Shown here: positions 1-5,619 of the stretch, piece by piece | How the letters are laid out: the number at the start of each line of letters is the position of its first letter | How positions within the stretch are numbered: position 1 is the stretch's first letter | Made by a program: the position numbers and the translations under genes | Notes under the pieces: generated by a model | Told to the model about the DNA's origin: nothing | The model's database searches: none | What the model saw: only the letters and a program-made list of their open reading frames with translations | NCBI GenBank assembly: GCA_044339595.1 | Contig: JBIIVF010000110.1 | Span: 1-8,187, forward strand | Direction of reading: 5' to 3' | Origin: CAZTGZ01 sp044339595 | Lineage (GTDB): Bacteria; Bacteroidota; Bacteroidia; NS11-12g; UBA9320 | Length of the DNA stretch: 8,187 bases

Positions 1-1
1 T

Positions 2-976
2 CTTGTCAAAACGCTTCGTAATCAAGGAGTCGATGACAAGGGAGGGTTCTATAATTCAGCTGATTTGGCAGGACTTTTAATACCGCCTGAACAGTCGTGG
101 TTGTATCATTTCGATTTTATTCAAAATTGGCGCAATTTGGCCGGTTTTAAAGGTCCGAACGAACAAGTTGTGTTTCTAGGATTTACTTTATTTCTGTTGA
201 TCCCCATGCTGCTGTCTGCATCACAGAAAAACAAACCGCACTCATGGATCTGGGGCATGGTGATCGTTTTCGCATTGCTGAGTTTTCCTAAACTCAAATT
301 TCTTGAATTTCCGCTGGGTTACAGTCCATTGTCATGGATACACCAAATACCATTTCTTAACCATATCCGCAATCCGGGTCGTTATTTTTCAATGGTTTAC
401 TTATTTCTCCCCTTGGCATTGGCCATAAAGGCTGAATCATCTCTCAATCTCCGTTTTATTAAAGCAAAACTGGTTCAAGGATTCATTCTTGGCTGCATCT
501 TGCTCGAATTCGTTCCGGTGAAAGTTCAATTATTCGATCATCGGAATGTACCCGTTGGAATAACCTCTCTTGCCAAAGACAAGCAAGTGAGGAATATTTT
601 GATGATCCCTGATGGCGTAAAAGATGGCTTTGATGGGACAGGCAATTTTCGAGATGAATATTTGTTGTGGTCTACTTTACATAAAAAAAACAGCCCCGGT
701 GGATATATCTCCCGATTGGATTCGATGTATTTTACTCAATTTAAAAATGATCCGGTTTTGGCGTTTATTGGACAGGTGAATCCTACTAAAATGCCTTCCA
801 AATCTGAAGTCGAATATTACCTAAAAACGAAGCAGATAGATGCCATTCTCATACATCCTATCATTGAAGTTGATGCCGGTATGATGGATAAAATCCATAT
901 TATTTTTGATCCTTATGTGGTTTCGAGATCAGAAATAAGCCATGTTCACATTTGGAAAATAGCCATTATCCGATAG
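2..976 (+). CDS. GT-C / YfhO-like membrane glycosyltransferase-type protein, C-terminal part (5' end outside window)
   Basis: The reading frame is open from the window edge to the TAG at 974-976, giving 324 residues. An apparent TTG start at 65 is not the real start, because coding continues upstream (codons from nt 2). Numbering from nt 2, hydrophobic segments lie near residues 57-72, 83-95, 129-143 and 156-170, followed by a soluble tail of about 150 residues. The pattern of a 'LLIPPE' loop, an 'NEQVVFLG' segment before a helix, 'RNPGRYF' (about 123-129) opening another helix and 'GGYISR' (about 233-238) in the tail resembles bacterial GT-C-type or YfhO-like membrane proteins that use polyprenyl-phosphate sugars. 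The catalytic first loop of such proteins would lie upstream, so activity cannot be judged. The gene converges on the next one with 5 bp between them. The general family is moderately sure; the substrate is unknown. Confidence 0.75.
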   Translation, partial: LVKTLRNQGVDDKGGFYNSADLAGLLIPPEQSWLYHFDFIQNWRNLAGFKGPNEQVVFLGFTLFLLIPMLLSASQKNKPHSWIWGMVIVFALLSFPKLKFLEFPLGYSPLSWIHQIPFLNHIRNPGRYFSMVYLFLPLALAIKAESSLNLRFIKAKLVQGFILGCILLEFVPVKVQLFDHRNVPVGITSLAKDKQVRNILMIPDGVKDGFDGTGNFRDEYLLWSTLHKKNSPGGYISRLDSMYFTQFKNDPVLAFIGQVNPTKMPSKSEVEYYLKTKQIDAILIHPIIEVDAGMMDKIHIIFDPYVVSRSEISHVHIWKIAIIR

Positions 977-981
977 GACTT

Positions 982-2376
982 TCATTCTTTCAAATAAGCA
1001 CGGATTTCATTTCCCTGGCTGTCGCTAAATGCTCTGAGCAATCTATATGGCCCTTGTTCTAAAGCAGAAGCCTCAACCCCTTGATCGGTTGCGGAAAAAT
1101 AATTATCCCAGAAAATAATGGTTAAAGGTGGAATTTCGCTTGTGATCACTTTTCCGATAGGAATCACTTCTTTGGGATTATCCATATCCTTTTTGAATGC
1201 CATGGCAAAATAATGGTTACCGTAAGAAATCCTGAATTTCTTATAAGGCGATGACTGATACCACATGGCTGTTTGACGAATGAGATCCTGCGAAGATTCC
1301 GGTTGAAAAGTTTCAGGCAATCCAAATCCCGTTTTATTGGGTGTAAAAGGAAAAATTACGACCAACGATATCACCACTAAAACAACGGCTGATTTGACTT
1401 TCTGATGGGTTATCCAAGATAATAAGAGGTTTACGCCGTTGAACCCCATGATGGCCATGAGTGGAATGATGGCTATAAAAACCCTTTTGAGTCCATAGGA
1501 ATGGAATAAACCAAAATGCCAAAAGATACTATGTGCTGCAAAAAAAGCAACCGTAATGCCATAGATAAGCAGCAGTCTATCGGCAGATGATTTAAAAAGA
1601 ACGACCGTTTTTAATTCTTGAAATGCCTTCACAAGCCCTATTGCAAAGAAAAATGTTAAAGGAATGCCGAGTAAAAAAGGCGTTTGAAGCAAATAATGGT
1701 TCCATTCACCATTGCCATATTTCGGTTCAATTCCTTGATACGGGTTTTCATGAAACATCCATAAAAAGTCACCATCCACCATAAATCCGGCCAAACCGTA
1801 GAGAAGATGACCGGTGATTAACCATAGAAGTTGTTTCCATTTGCCTGAAAGAATCGCGGCCAATCCAAACAGTGGCAACACAAACCAACCCTCCGATCGC
1901 ACAAAGGGCAGAAAAGAGGCCAATATGAGTGCCCATCCAACTTTTTGTTCTTTCCATAAGTAAATCGAAACCATAAGCACAGCGCTGAATAAAGGTTCCG
2001 TCAGTCCGGATGCCTGAGAAAGAAAAAACTCAGGTGCAAATAAACAGAATGGAATGACCAACCATGCCCAGGGAGTTTCATTTTTGAGATATTTAAAAGC
2101 AAACCAAGTAGCCATTAATACACACCATGAATTGAATAATTTCATCCCCCAAAAACCGAAAGAAGCAGGTATTGCTGCCAACAAGACAAACAACGGCTTC
2201 GACCAATGTTCTAAAAAATAACGTGGATATTGAATGGCTTGTTTGGCGTGAAGATAGTGCAGAACGCTGTCTCCTGAATCAAAGGTAGATTGACTGAATT
2301 GAATGACTATCAGATCGATCAGGGCCAAAACCCAGAAATATCGGCTGAATATTGAATTGAAATGTAGTTTCTTCAA
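982..2376 (-). CDS. Multi-pass GT-C-like membrane protein (putative glycosyltransferase)
   Basis: The protein has 464 residues with about ten hydrophobic helices between residues 12 and 345 and a soluble C-terminal tail of roughly 120 residues, a common GT-C layout. The first loop after helix 1 carries 'DSGDSVLHYLHA' (D33, D36), where GT-C enzymes keep their acidic catalytic motif, followed by 'HWSKPLF' (57-63). 'SGLTEPLF' (123-130) and 'RSEGW' (160-164) also resemble conserved GT-C helix and loop motifs. It would transfer a sugar from a polyprenyl-phosphate donor on the periplasmic face; donor and acceptor are not deducible. The start is TTG at 2376. The frame is open upstream to a stop at 2430-2428 without any ATG or GTG, and the first in-frame ATG is codon 78, which would lose helix 1 and the acidic loop. 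The gene converges with the preceding one and diverges from the peptidase gene. It could also be a GT-C-fold protein without transferase activity. Confidence 0.8.
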   Translation of the reverse strand: MKKLHFNSIFSRYFWVLALIDLIVIQFSQSTFDSGDSVLHYLHAKQAIQYPRYFLEHWSKPLFVLLAAIPASFGFWGMKLFNSWCVLMATWFAFKYLKNETPWAWLVIPFCLFAPEFFLSQASGLTEPLFSAVLMVSIYLWKEQKVGWALILASFLPFVRSEGWFVLPLFGLAAILSGKWKQLLWLITGHLLYGLAGFMVDGDFLWMFHENPYQGIEPKYGNGEWNHYLLQTPFLLGIPLTFFFAIGLVKAFQELKTVVLFKSSADRLLLIYGITVAFFAAHSIFWHFGLFHSYGLKRVFIAIIPLMAIMGFNGVNLLLSWITHQKVKSAVVLVVISLVVIFPFTPNKTGFGLPETFQPESSQDLIRQTAMWYQSSPYKKFRISYGNHYFAMAFKKDMDNPKEVIPIGKVITSEIPPLTIIFWDNYFSATDQGVEASALEQGPYRLLRAFSDSQGNEIRAYLKE

Positions 2377-2423
2377 TCGGGTATTTTTAACGTCGCTAAT
2401 TACGCTTCTGTCTAAACTGATTA

Positions 2424-2431
2424 CAAACTAA
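2424..2431 (-). promoter_or_regulatory. Candidate -7 element for the GT-C-like gene
   Basis: On the - strand this reads TTAGTTTG, a 7/8 match to the Bacteroidota -7 consensus TAnnTTTG. It lies about 47 nt upstream of the TTG start. No clear -33 TTG was identified, so this is a weak call. Confidence 0.25.
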
Positions 2432-2446
2432 CCGTTTATATGGCGG

Positions 2447-2459
2447 ATATTTCAAATAT
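2447..2459. promoter_or_regulatory. Short AT palindrome, possible operator
   Basis: ATATTT-C-AAATAT is a perfect inverted repeat with 6-bp arms and a 1-bp centre. It lies in the 117-bp divergent gap just upstream of the candidate peptidase promoter. The position suits a regulator site, but AT-rich palindromes of this size arise by chance. Confidence 0.2.
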
Positions 2460-2464
2460 TTTTA

Positions 2465-2472
2465 GAGTTTTG
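2465..2472 (+). promoter_or_regulatory. Candidate -7 element for the S46 peptidase gene
   Basis: GAGTTTTG matches 7 of 8 positions of TAnnTTTG (G in place of the first T). It ends 21 nt before the ATG at 2494, which would leave a short leader of about 15 nt. The leader (ACAAAAAATCAGC) is A-rich with no Shine-Dalgarno, as is usual in Bacteroidota. A clear -33 TTG is not visible. Confidence 0.3.
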
Positions 2473-2493
2473 CACCATTAACAAAAAATCAGC

Positions 2494-4635
2494 ATGAAGA
2501 AATTTATCTACTCAATTTTAGCCTTGGTGCTTTTGTCACCTGCAAGGGCCGACGAAGGGAAATGGCTCCCACTCCTTTTAAAGGATCAAAACTACAATGA
2601 AATGGTGCGTTTGGGATTGAAACTCACACCAGAACAACTGTATGACATCAATAATTCAAGCCTGAAAGATGCCATCGTGCGCTTAGGTCGTGGCTTTTGT
2701 ACCGGTGAAATCATTTCTGCAGAAGGATTGATGCTCACCAACCATCACTGCGGTTACAACGTGATTCAGGAAAAAAGCTCTGTTGAACATGATTATCTTA
2801 CCAATGGATTTTGGGCGATGAAGCAAAGCGATGAGCTGCCTGCCGGTTTCTCCGTATCTTTTTTGGTTCGTATTGAAGATGTTTCTGCGAAAATGATTGT
2901 TGGGCTAACCGACGAAATGACCGAAGTGCAACGCAATGAAGTGATTGAAAAAAATGCGAAAGCTTTGCGCGATTCAATCACCAAAGGAAAGGAATATGAT
3001 GCCGATGTGAAGAGCATGTTTAACGGAAATGCTTTTTATATGTTTGTTTATCAGATATTTGATGATGTGAGATTGGTGGGTGCACCTCCCTCATCGGTTG
3101 GTAAATACGGCGGTGATACGGATAATTGGATGTGGCCAAGACACACCGGAGATTTTACGCTTTTCCGTGTGTATGCCAATAAAGACAATAAACCTGCTGC
3201 TTATTCAACAGAAAATGTGCCTTATAAGCCAAAACATCATTTACCCGTATCTTTAAAAGGAGTGGAAAAAGGAGATTATGCCATGATTTATGGATATCCG
3301 GGTAGCACCGATCGTTTCCTCACTTCCCACGGGGTTAAATTGGCTGTTGAGAAAGAACAACCGGCGCGCGTAAAAATTCGCAGAACAAAATTGGATCTCT
3401 ATGAAGAAGGTCAAGCGACTTCAGATGCAGTGCGCATTCAATATGCGGCTAAACATGCTTCAGTAAGCAACTACTGGAAATATTTTATTGGTCAAACCAA
3501 AGGCTTGAAAAGATTAAATGTTTACGAACAGAAAAAAGCAGAAGAAGATGCTTTCATGACTTGGGTAAACGCCGATCCTTCAAGAAAAACTCAATATGTC
3601 AATGTAATGGATTTGTATGATCAGGGATATGTTCAACGTGAAGCCATAGAACTTCCGATGACCTATTTCCAGGAAGCCATTATGGGTACTGAAATTCTTT
3701 CCTTTAGCTGGAGATTCAGCAGACTGGAAGCCGCGCTAAAAGGAGGTGATCAAAAAGCCATAACAGCTGCGGTTGATGCGTTGAGAAAAGGTACAGACCC
3801 CTTTTACAAAAACTATTATTCTCCTATTGATCAAAAAGTTTGTGCAGAAATGTTAAAGTATTACTATAACGATATACCTGCCAATAATCATCCTGAATAT
3901 TTTGCCAAAATGGTGAAGAAATACAAAGGAGACTTTGACAAATTGAGTGCAGCGATATTCAAGAAATCTATTTTTGACAACCCCGAATTGGTGAAGAAAT
4001 TTCTGGATAAACCATCTGCCAAAGTATTCAAAAAAGACCCGGCTTATTTGATGATAAGTGCTTTTATTGAATTGTACAGAAATAGCTTACTTACTCAAAA
4101 CGCCCTGATTGATGAAAAAATCGAAAAAGCAGCGAGATTGTATGTAAAAGGTTTGATGGAGATGAATCCTACCAAGAAATATGCTCCGGATGCGAATTCT
4201 ACCATGCGTGTGACTTACGGGCAGGTTTTGGATTATGTTCCTGCAGATGCAGTTTTTTACAAGCATTACACCACTTTAAATGGCGTTATTGAGAAATATG
4301 TTCCCGGAGATGACGAATTTGATTTACCGGTAAAATTCCTAGAATTGGCGAAGAAGAAAGACTTCGGTCAATATGCGCAGGACGGTGAACTTCGCGTTTG
4401 TTTCCTGAGCAACAACGACATCACCGGTGGTAACTCCGGAAGTCCTGTGATCAATGGAAATGGTGAACTCATCGGATTGGCTTTCGACGGAAATTGGGAA
4501 GCCATGAGTGGAGATATCGCCTTCGAACCCGATTTGCAGAGGACTATTTCTGTCGATGTTCGCTACGTGTTGTGGATCATCGACAAATATGCCGGTGCAA
4601 CCCACCTTATTAACGAGATGACCTTGAGGAAATAA
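2494..4635 (+). CDS. Secreted S46-family dipeptidyl-peptidase, DPP7 type
   Basis: This 713-residue protein matches the usual S46 length (about 710-720). Residues 1-19 form a Sec signal peptide (MKKF, hydrophobic core, 'SPARA' before D20). The chymotrypsin-like triad is visible: H85 in 'LTNHHCGY', D220 in 'RHTGDFTLFRVY' and S648 in 'GGNSGSP'. C69 ('GFCTGE') and C86 flank the histidine strand and probably form a disulfide. 'TDNWMWPRH' (209-217) belongs to the conserved region that anchors the substrate N-terminus. The central part, about residues 270-560, is the alpha-helical cap domain of the family. The substrate-selecting position is G666 in 'FDGNWE'. DPP11 enzymes have Arg there and cleave after Asp/Glu, whereas Gly is typical of DPP7, which releases dipeptides with a hydrophobic or aliphatic P1 residue. 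The likely role is periplasmic digestion of oligopeptides to dipeptides for uptake. ATG at 2494 places the signal peptide correctly. The gene is monocistronic, ending in a strong terminator. Confidence 0.96.
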   Translation: MKKFIYSILALVLLSPARADEGKWLPLLLKDQNYNEMVRLGLKLTPEQLYDINNSSLKDAIVRLGRGFCTGEIISAEGLMLTNHHCGYNVIQEKSSVEHDYLTNGFWAMKQSDELPAGFSVSFLVRIEDVSAKMIVGLTDEMTEVQRNEVIEKNAKALRDSITKGKEYDADVKSMFNGNAFYMFVYQIFDDVRLVGAPPSSVGKYGGDTDNWMWPRHTGDFTLFRVYANKDNKPAAYSTENVPYKPKHHLPVSLKGVEKGDYAMIYGYPGSTDRFLTSHGVKLAVEKEQPARVKIRRTKLDLYEEGQATSDAVRIQYAAKHASVSNYWKYFIGQTKGLKRLNVYEQKKAEEDAFMTWVNADPSRKTQYVNVMDLYDQGYVQREAIELPMTYFQEAIMGTEILSFSWRFSRLEAALKGGDQKAITAAVDALRKGTDPFYKNYYSPIDQKVCAEMLKYYYNDIPANNHPEYFAKMVKKYKGDFDKLSAAIFKKSIFDNPELVKKFLDKPSAKVFKKDPAYLMISAFIELYRNSLLTQNALIDEKIEKAARLYVKGLMEMNPTKKYAPDANSTMRVTYGQVLDYVPADAVFYKHYTTLNGVIEKYVPGDDEFDLPVKFLELAKKKDFGQYAQDGELRVCFLSNNDITGGNSGSPVINGNGELIGLAFDGNWEAMSGDIAFEPDLQRTISVDVRYVLWIIDKYAGATHLINEMTLRK

Positions 4636-4656
4636 TAACCGTCATCCAATGATATG

Positions 4657-4689
4657 AAAAGCTGATTCGGAAACGAATCAGCTTTTTTT
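4657..4689 (+). terminator. Rho-independent terminator of the S46 peptidase gene
   Basis: A perfect 13-bp stem (AAAAGCTGATTCG at 4657-4669 paired with 4674-4686) closes a GAAA tetraloop at 4670-4673. The 3' side runs into seven Ts at 4683-4689. It starts 21 nt after the TAA stop of the peptidase gene and isolates it from the alkD-like gene. The A-run on the 5' side means the stem could also act weakly on the - strand. Confidence 0.93.
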
Positions 4690-4698
4690 AATTAATGC

Positions 4699-4706
4699 TA
4701 ATTTTG
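4699..4706 (+). promoter_or_regulatory. Candidate -7 element for the alkD-like gene
   Basis: TAATTTTG is a full match to the Bacteroidota -7 element TAnnTTTG. It lies directly after the terminator and ends 6 nt before the ATG at 4713. If used, transcription would begin at or next to that ATG and the mRNA would be leaderless or nearly so. No convincing -33 TTG is seen; that region is taken up by the terminator stem. Confidence 0.4.
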
Positions 4707-4712
4707 ATTTCT

Positions 4713-5396
4713 ATGAACGAGGTATCAGTTATCATTCAAAAATTCATTGACCACAGGGATGAACGAAACATTGCCGGTATGGCGAGGTTTGGCATCAACG
4801 CATCGAAAGCTTTTGGAATCAAATTACCGGTGCTGAGAGATTTGGCAAAGCCCTATCGCAAAAATCATGAACTCGCGCTGGAATTATGGAAAACTGAATT
4901 GCATGAAGCCCGTTTAATGGCTATTTTTATTGATGACCCAAAGAAATTGACAGAAATCCAGATGGAATTATGGTTGAAAGATTTCGATTCCTGGGATATC
5001 ACCGATCAGGCTTGCATGAACCTATTTGTTACTTGGCCGCATGCCTATGAAAAAGTGGTCGAATGGTCAAGACGAATACCTGAGTTTGAGAAACGGGCTG
5101 CTTTTTCTTTATTGGCCGGTTTGGCGGTGCATGATAAAAAAGCGCCTGATGAGAAATTTATTTCCTTATTTGCGGTGATTGAAAAAGCTTCCGATGATAA
5201 TCGAAATTTTGTTAAAAAGGCGGTAAACTGGGCCTTGCGTCAAATCGGCAAACGCAATGAAACCCTCAATCTGGCAGCGATTGCCTGCGCCCGCCGCATT
5301 CAGCAGCTCCCGTCAAAATCTGCCCGTTGGATTGCGGCTGATGCCTTGCGTGAACTTCAGAGTGATGCAGTGCAGCAAAGATTGAGACGGGGTTGA
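4713..5396 (+). CDS. AlkD-like DNA alkylation repair protein (HEAT-like repeat DNA glycosylase family)
   Basis: The protein is 227 residues long from ATG 4713, or 233 from ATG 4695. It is all-helical and fits the DNA alkylation repair family (AlkC/AlkD, HEAT-like repeats), which excises positively charged bases such as 3-methyladenine and 7-methylguanine without base flipping. Numbering from 4695, 'RFGI...AFGIKLPVLRDLAK' (31-52) and 'HEARLMAIF' (70-78) are family-typical. 'SWDITDQAC' (99-107) gives W100 and D104, R134 lies in 'KRAAFSLLAG' and W179 in 'VNWALRQIGKRN'. Their order and spacing correspond to W109, D113, R148 and W187 of Bacillus cereus AlkD, so the active site looks intact. I prefer the start at 4713: the 4695 ATG adds only six residues (MLILIS) and sits 5 nt after the terminator and upstream of the best promoter match. 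The TGA stop is followed at once by a tandem repeat. Substrate range is not determinable. Confidence 0.88.
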   Translation: MNEVSVIIQKFIDHRDERNIAGMARFGINASKAFGIKLPVLRDLAKPYRKNHELALELWKTELHEARLMAIFIDDPKKLTEIQMELWLKDFDSWDITDQACMNLFVTWPHAYEKVVEWSRRIPEFEKRAAFSLLAGLAVHDKKAPDEKFISLFAVIEKASDDNRNFVKKAVNWALRQIGKRNETLNLAAIACARRIQQLPSKSARWIAADALRELQSDAVQQRLRRG

Positions 5397-5403
5397 TGAT
5401 GAA

Positions 5404-5517
5404 TTTGATGCTTAGTGGAATTTTGTTGGATTTGTTATTAATTTATTTGATGTTTAGTGGGATTTTGTTGGATTTGTTATTAATGTATTTGATGTTTAGT
5501 GGGATTTTGTTGGATTT
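5404..5517. repeat. 42-bp tandem repeat, 2.7 copies
   Basis: Copies begin at 5404, 5446 and 5488 with TTTGATG(C/T)TTAGTGG. The first two are full 42-bp units; the third matches for 30 bp to 5517. Units differ at only about three positions (5411 C/T, one A/G in TGGAATT/TGGGATT, one T/G near the unit end), so the array is young or kept homogeneous. Inside each unit, GGATTTTGTT is followed by GGATTTGTT, a partial 10-bp sub-repeat. The + strand is almost free of C (only 5411 between 5389 and 5520). The period is a multiple of 3, so one + frame stays open, giving repeats of a hydrophobic 14-mer. Two of the three changes alter the residue, so I do not regard this as a coding gene. Confidence 0.95.
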
Positions 5518-5520
5518 AAA

Positions 5521-5552
5521 CTCCCCAAGGTCCCTGCGGAGACCTCGGGGAG
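5521..5552 (-). terminator. GC-rich hairpin, possible terminator of the DUF255 gene
   Basis: CTCCCC (5521-5526) pairs with GGGGAG (5547-5552). After an A/C mismatch, AGGTC (5528-5532) pairs with GACCT (5541-5545), and CC (5533-5534) can pair with GG (5538-5539) around a TGC loop, leaving A5540 bulged. This is a strong stem between convergent genes, about 70 nt past the DUF255 stop on the - strand. On that strand it is followed only by TTTAAATCC, so the U-tract is weak. On the + strand no T-run follows. It may instead be a dispersed hairpin element or act as a bidirectional transcript end. Confidence 0.5.
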
Positions 5553-5562
5553 CATGGTGCTT

Positions 5563-5579
5563 GAATCAAGAGGTGATTC
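5563..5579. other. Small hairpin in the convergent intergenic gap
   Basis: GAATCA (5563-5568) and TGATTC (5574-5579) form a perfect 6-bp inverted repeat around AGAGG. It lies 10 nt after the larger GC-rich hairpin. No T-tract follows on either strand. It may be part of a composite 3'-end structure or a chance pairing. The remaining bases to 5619 show no recognisable feature. Confidence 0.3.
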
Positions 5580-5619
5580 TGCTTGCTTGCAGCCCCCACT
5601 ACCCCAGATAAATCATCCA

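Noticed and set aside
1334..1957. Two 62-codon - strand frames inside the GT-C-like gene
   Set aside because: They are shifted-frame shadows of the long membrane protein gene with no features of their own.
4339..4605. 88-codon - strand frame opposite the catalytic serine region of the S46 gene
   Set aside because: It is antisense to the strongly conserved GGNSGSP-containing domain, which fully explains the open frame.
4695..4712. Upstream ATG of the alkD-like gene as the true start
   Set aside because: It lies 5 nt after the terminator T-run and upstream of the perfect -7 match, and it adds only MLILIS, which does not resemble the family N-terminus. It was kept as an alternative only.
5404..5517. 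CRISPR-like array
   Set aside because: The units are directly adjacent with no distinct spacers, so this is a simple tandem repeat.
5393..5611. 72-codon + strand frame overlapping the alkD-like stop by one base (TGATG), coding for a repeated hydrophobic 14-mer
   Set aside because: It stays open only because the 42-bp repeat is a multiple of three. Substitutions between copies are not biased to silent sites, and the frame continues through the GC-rich hairpin into low-quality sequence. There is no conserved-looking protein, so I treat it as a repeat, not a gene.
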